Origin: CAZNQW01 sp964575225
Lineage (GTDB): Bacteria; Chloroflexota; Anaerolineae; JAAYZQ01
Assembly (NCBI GenBank): GCA_964575225.1
Contig: CAZNQW010000200.1
Span: forward strand, 1 to 7,205
Reading direction: 5' to 3'
Length of the DNA: 7,205 bases
Within the stretch, counting starts at the first letter, position 1; each line of letters starts with the position of its first letter. Positions 6,501 to 7,205 of this stretch are shown here, piece by piece. The translations under genes were made by a program, and so were the position numbers. The notes beneath the pieces were generated by a model. The model did no database searches and was not told the origin of the DNA. It was given only the letters and a program-made list of their open reading frames with translations.

Positions 6501-7011
6501 ACACTTCCTGGTTGTCGGCGTCGGGGAACCAGGGACCCAGGGAGCCTTCCCTGAGGGGGATGGGATCGGATACCGCCTCCAGGGGCTGCCTCTTCCAGAC
6601 GAGACGCGCCTCTCCCTTGTCATCGAGCAACGTCTCGCTGCGGGTGCGCCGATAGTACCCCCAGCGGGCCGTAATCTGGAGGGCCGTAGCTGCAGCGGAC
6701 TGGCCCGCGCCGTCCACGCTAAAGGTCAGGCCGATGGAGGAGGGCAACATGGAGGCCATTTGGGGGACGGCCGTGTCGGTCTTGCCGTCCTGGCCGTCCT
6801 CCGCGCCGTCCACAGGCAGGTCATCCTGTTCGTCGGGCAGCAGGCTTTGGCCGCGGGGCGCCAGGAGGCCGAGAATGTAGCGGCTGCGGACGTTGGTCTC
6901 GTCGATCTCCTCCTCCGGGCCGCCGGCCGGGCCGAGGAGGTCACGGCGCACCATCTCCTCTAGTTTGGCGCGCAGCTCAAGCCCAGAAGGTGTCATCAGT
7001 GTATCACTCAT
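3517..7011 (-). CDS. drmA: DISARM helicase DrmA
   Basis: This is a large SF2-type helicase of 1164 residues from the preferred ATG at 7011. Motifs in order are: Walker A FPTGGGKTEAY (456-466), the DEXH box IIQDELHLISG (707-717, DELH at 710-713), motif III STAT (750-753), motif V region VVLATNMISVGVDVGRLG, and motif VI QATSRVGRG (963-971). All key helicase residues are present. Between motifs I and II lies a cysteine cluster (C571, CPWC at 576-579, C605, C612), likely a zinc finger. The first roughly 440 residues and the last roughly 170 carry no motif I can name. DrmA is the ATP-driven motor of DISARM and works with DrmB on invading DNA. The start at 7011 (MSDTLMTPSG) is chosen because GGAG lies 7 bases upstream; an in-frame ATG at 7047 would add 12 residues (MRTHHPWEWSLG) but has no good ribosome binding site. 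The stop overlaps the drmB start. No frame break is seen. Confidence 0.95.
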   Translation of the reverse strand: MSDTLMTPSGLELRAKLEEMVRRDLLGPAGGPEEEIDETNVRSRYILGLLAPRGQSLLPDEQDDLPVDGAEDGQDGKTDTAVPQMASMLPSSIGLTFSVDGAGQSAAATALQITARWGYYRRTRSETLLDDKGEARLVWKRQPLEAVSDPIPLREGSLGPWFPDADNQEVYVRGLCRRREDAWTVTLFLVNAQEEPPTRKDEAWIFQPELIVRAPDAAPIFIKRRLPELGNDEPEDRAMQMLYRNEIEFAAGHGVAVHAVKAEGAPNRAIEVRTEVMPSYEVERMEPPTAKDFPRLGEAVLDMKTLSELEGGRFSAALGPLTEAYRDWIAEQDATVTGASSSLSGYRPDAEAALANCRVALDRIRAGIDLLDRDPMAAAAFRFANRAMHLQRIRSIYARRVRQDKEPDLDAIDLPENRRWYPFQLAFLLLNLPGLVDPTHPDRSHPTQALADLLWFPTGGGKTEAYLGVAAFTMGIRRLQGEMGGRSGHAGVTVLMRYTLRLLTLQQFQRAATLICACEVIRREDPAQWGPEPFRIGLWVGQKSTPNWTKDSAEAIKHNHGMGWGGGGTPCQLTHCPWCGQPIAPGRNIRVELVSSGRGRTFQYCSDKLGRCPFSFRQSPDEGIPAVVVDEEIYRRLPTLLIATVDKFAQMPWKGETQMLFGRVNGYCPRHGYRSPDLEDKDSHQKQGPHPAVRTQPVRPLRPPDLIIQDELHLISGPLGTLVGLYETAVDYLSSWDVDGTTVRPKVIASTATIRRAQSQVHGLFLRHVRIFPPAALDAGDNFFSRRQSSSNESPGRCYLGICAPGTRLKTVLIRTYVACMAAAQVLFDKYGAAADPWMTLVGYFNAMRELGGMRRVVDDAVRARLHRMDERGLSRRQISTGGVEELTSRKSAADIPKILDRLEAVFEPQKQAAENGEKRDAKRSWPLDVVLATNMISVGVDVGRLGLMVVAGQPKATAEYIQATSRVGRGFPGLVCTVYNWARPRDLSHYERFEHYHATFYQQVEALSVTPFSPRALDRGLTAVLVSYLRLMGEDLNANDRAGQLTRQHPFVDVALEEISRRASLVTSSNETRDQVREILEARLDQWLQQAHGATGGAILGYTARRDGRTRGLLKKPTEEDWEPFTCLNSLRDVEPNVALILRDYGLDRETGQSMDEPQEAMP
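3528..3533 (-). promoter_or_regulatory. Shine-Dalgarno site of drmB
   Basis: A full-consensus AGGAGG lies within the last codons of drmA, 7 bases before the drmB ATG. It allows strong initiation of drmB in addition to coupling through the ATGA overlap. Confidence 0.8.
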
Positions 7012-7098
7012 TCCCAAACTCCATTCCCAGGGGTGATGGGTGCGCAAGATCTCACGGCCGCGCTACTTCCACTTCATCCCTTATTCCCGACGAATCCC
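7012..7098 (-). promoter_or_regulatory. Leader region of drmA with no clear promoter
   Basis: This spacer separates the TAA of the upstream gene from drmA. I see no convincing -35/-10 pair on the minus strand. It carries part of an 8-bp direct repeat described separately. Its length, greater than the other gaps in the operon, would allow a promoter or operator, but none can be shown. drmA may simply be transcribed from further upstream. Confidence 0.35.
7019..7022 (-). promoter_or_regulatory. Shine-Dalgarno site deciding the drmA start
   Basis: GGAG on the minus strand lies 7 bases before the ATG at 7011-7009. The ATG at 7047 lacks such a site, so the shorter protein is preferred. Confidence 0.6.
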
Positions 7099-7101
7099 TT
7101 A
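7076..7101. repeat. 8-bp direct repeat upstream of drmA
   Basis: TAAGGGAT (minus strand) occurs at 7101-7094 and again at 7083-7076, separated by 10 bases, giving an 18-base period. The first copy begins with the TAA stop of the upstream frame. Two short copies upstream of a defence operon could be a regulator site, but chance is not excluded. Confidence 0.45.
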
Positions 7102-7205
7102 CCCGTAGAACAGTTTGTCCAGCACGCGGCTTTGTGGATTGAGCTCATCCTGCCTATGGTAGCGGCGAGGTCGGCATGCCCAAGGCCGCCGAAGCGCCCT
7201 GCAAC
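7099..7205 (-). pseudogene. 3' end of an upstream gene, frame unclear
   Basis: The minus frame ending with TAA at 7101-7099 gives a protein-like C-terminus, QDELNPQSRVLDKLFYG. Further towards the edge, beyond about 7152, this frame becomes arginine-rich and unlikely (CRPRRYHR). Another minus frame there reads more sensibly as VAGRFGGLGHADLAATIGR, but it runs on to a TGA at 7076-7074 through an unlikely cysteine- and tryptophan-containing tail. The simplest reading is a gene whose end is preserved but which has lost frame near 7152, through a deletion, a single-base error, or fusion with foreign sequence. The plus strand at 7160-7205 also reads plausibly (YGSGEVGMPKAAEAP), so the identity is uncertain. 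In class 1 DISARM the gene before drmA is the adenine methyltransferase drmMI; whether this is its tail cannot be judged from 18 residues. Confidence 0.4.

Noticed and set aside
4726..6963. Very long plus-strand open frame opposite drmA (745 codons)
   Set aside because: It is antisense to a clear helicase gene. Long opposite-strand frames are common in GC-rich coding DNA, and its translation is rich in G, L, V and H with no recognisable domain.
1..7205. CRISPR array, tRNA, rRNA or insertion sequence
   Set aside because: No regularly spaced repeats, no cloverleaf or conserved rRNA stretch, and no transposase or long terminal inverted repeats were seen on either strand.
7160..7205. Plus-strand gene at the right edge (YGSGEVGMPKAAEAP)
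   Set aside because: Codon use looks coding-like, but the frame is closed by a TGA at 7139-7141, only about 45 bases remain, and no clear ribosome binding site is present. It is mentioned only as an alternative.

Overview
The window holds the core of a DISARM anti-phage defence operon, drmA-drmB-drmC, entirely on the minus strand and read from right to left. The DNA is GC-rich, and the genes are tightly packed with good Shine-Dalgarno sites. This fits a high-GC bacterium, but nothing seen here fixes the phylum. No rRNA, tRNA, CRISPR array or transposase was found.

Right edge (about 7205-7012): the last codons of an upstream minus-strand gene, whose reading frame appears to change about 50 bases in from the edge. 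A short leader follows, with an 8-bp direct repeat. Next comes drmA (start best placed at 7011, end 3517), a large SF2-type helicase with Walker A, DEXH, STAT and QATSRVGRG motifs and a cysteine cluster between motifs I and II. drmB (3520-1661) overlaps drmA by 4 bases. It carries zinc-binding cysteines and ends in a DUF1998/MZB domain. drmC (1652-819) follows after 8 bases and is a phospholipase D-like protein with one HKD motif. All three core genes look intact, and the spacing implies one co-translated message. From the literature, DrmA and DrmB form a DNA-binding, unwinding complex. DrmC is a presumed nuclease. The system's methyltransferase and its class-defining gene (drmD or drmE) are not visible here and may lie beyond the right edge.

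Left part (about 762-1): downstream of drmC lies a run of gene fragments in the same orientation and order as a former operon. They are an unknown gene reduced to its first 23 codons plus about 11 last codons; the first 45 codons of a uracil-DNA-glycosylase-like gene with a perfect ribosome binding site, joined out of frame to a 60-codon C-terminal piece; and the last 48 codons of a Lon-like protease resembling the BREX protein BrxL. After these, a normal-looking gene start (77 to 1) runs off the left edge. Beginnings and ends of genes are kept while the middles are lost. This points to serial internal deletions in a defence island (or an assembly artefact) next to an intact drmABC core. It is the most unusual part of the window.
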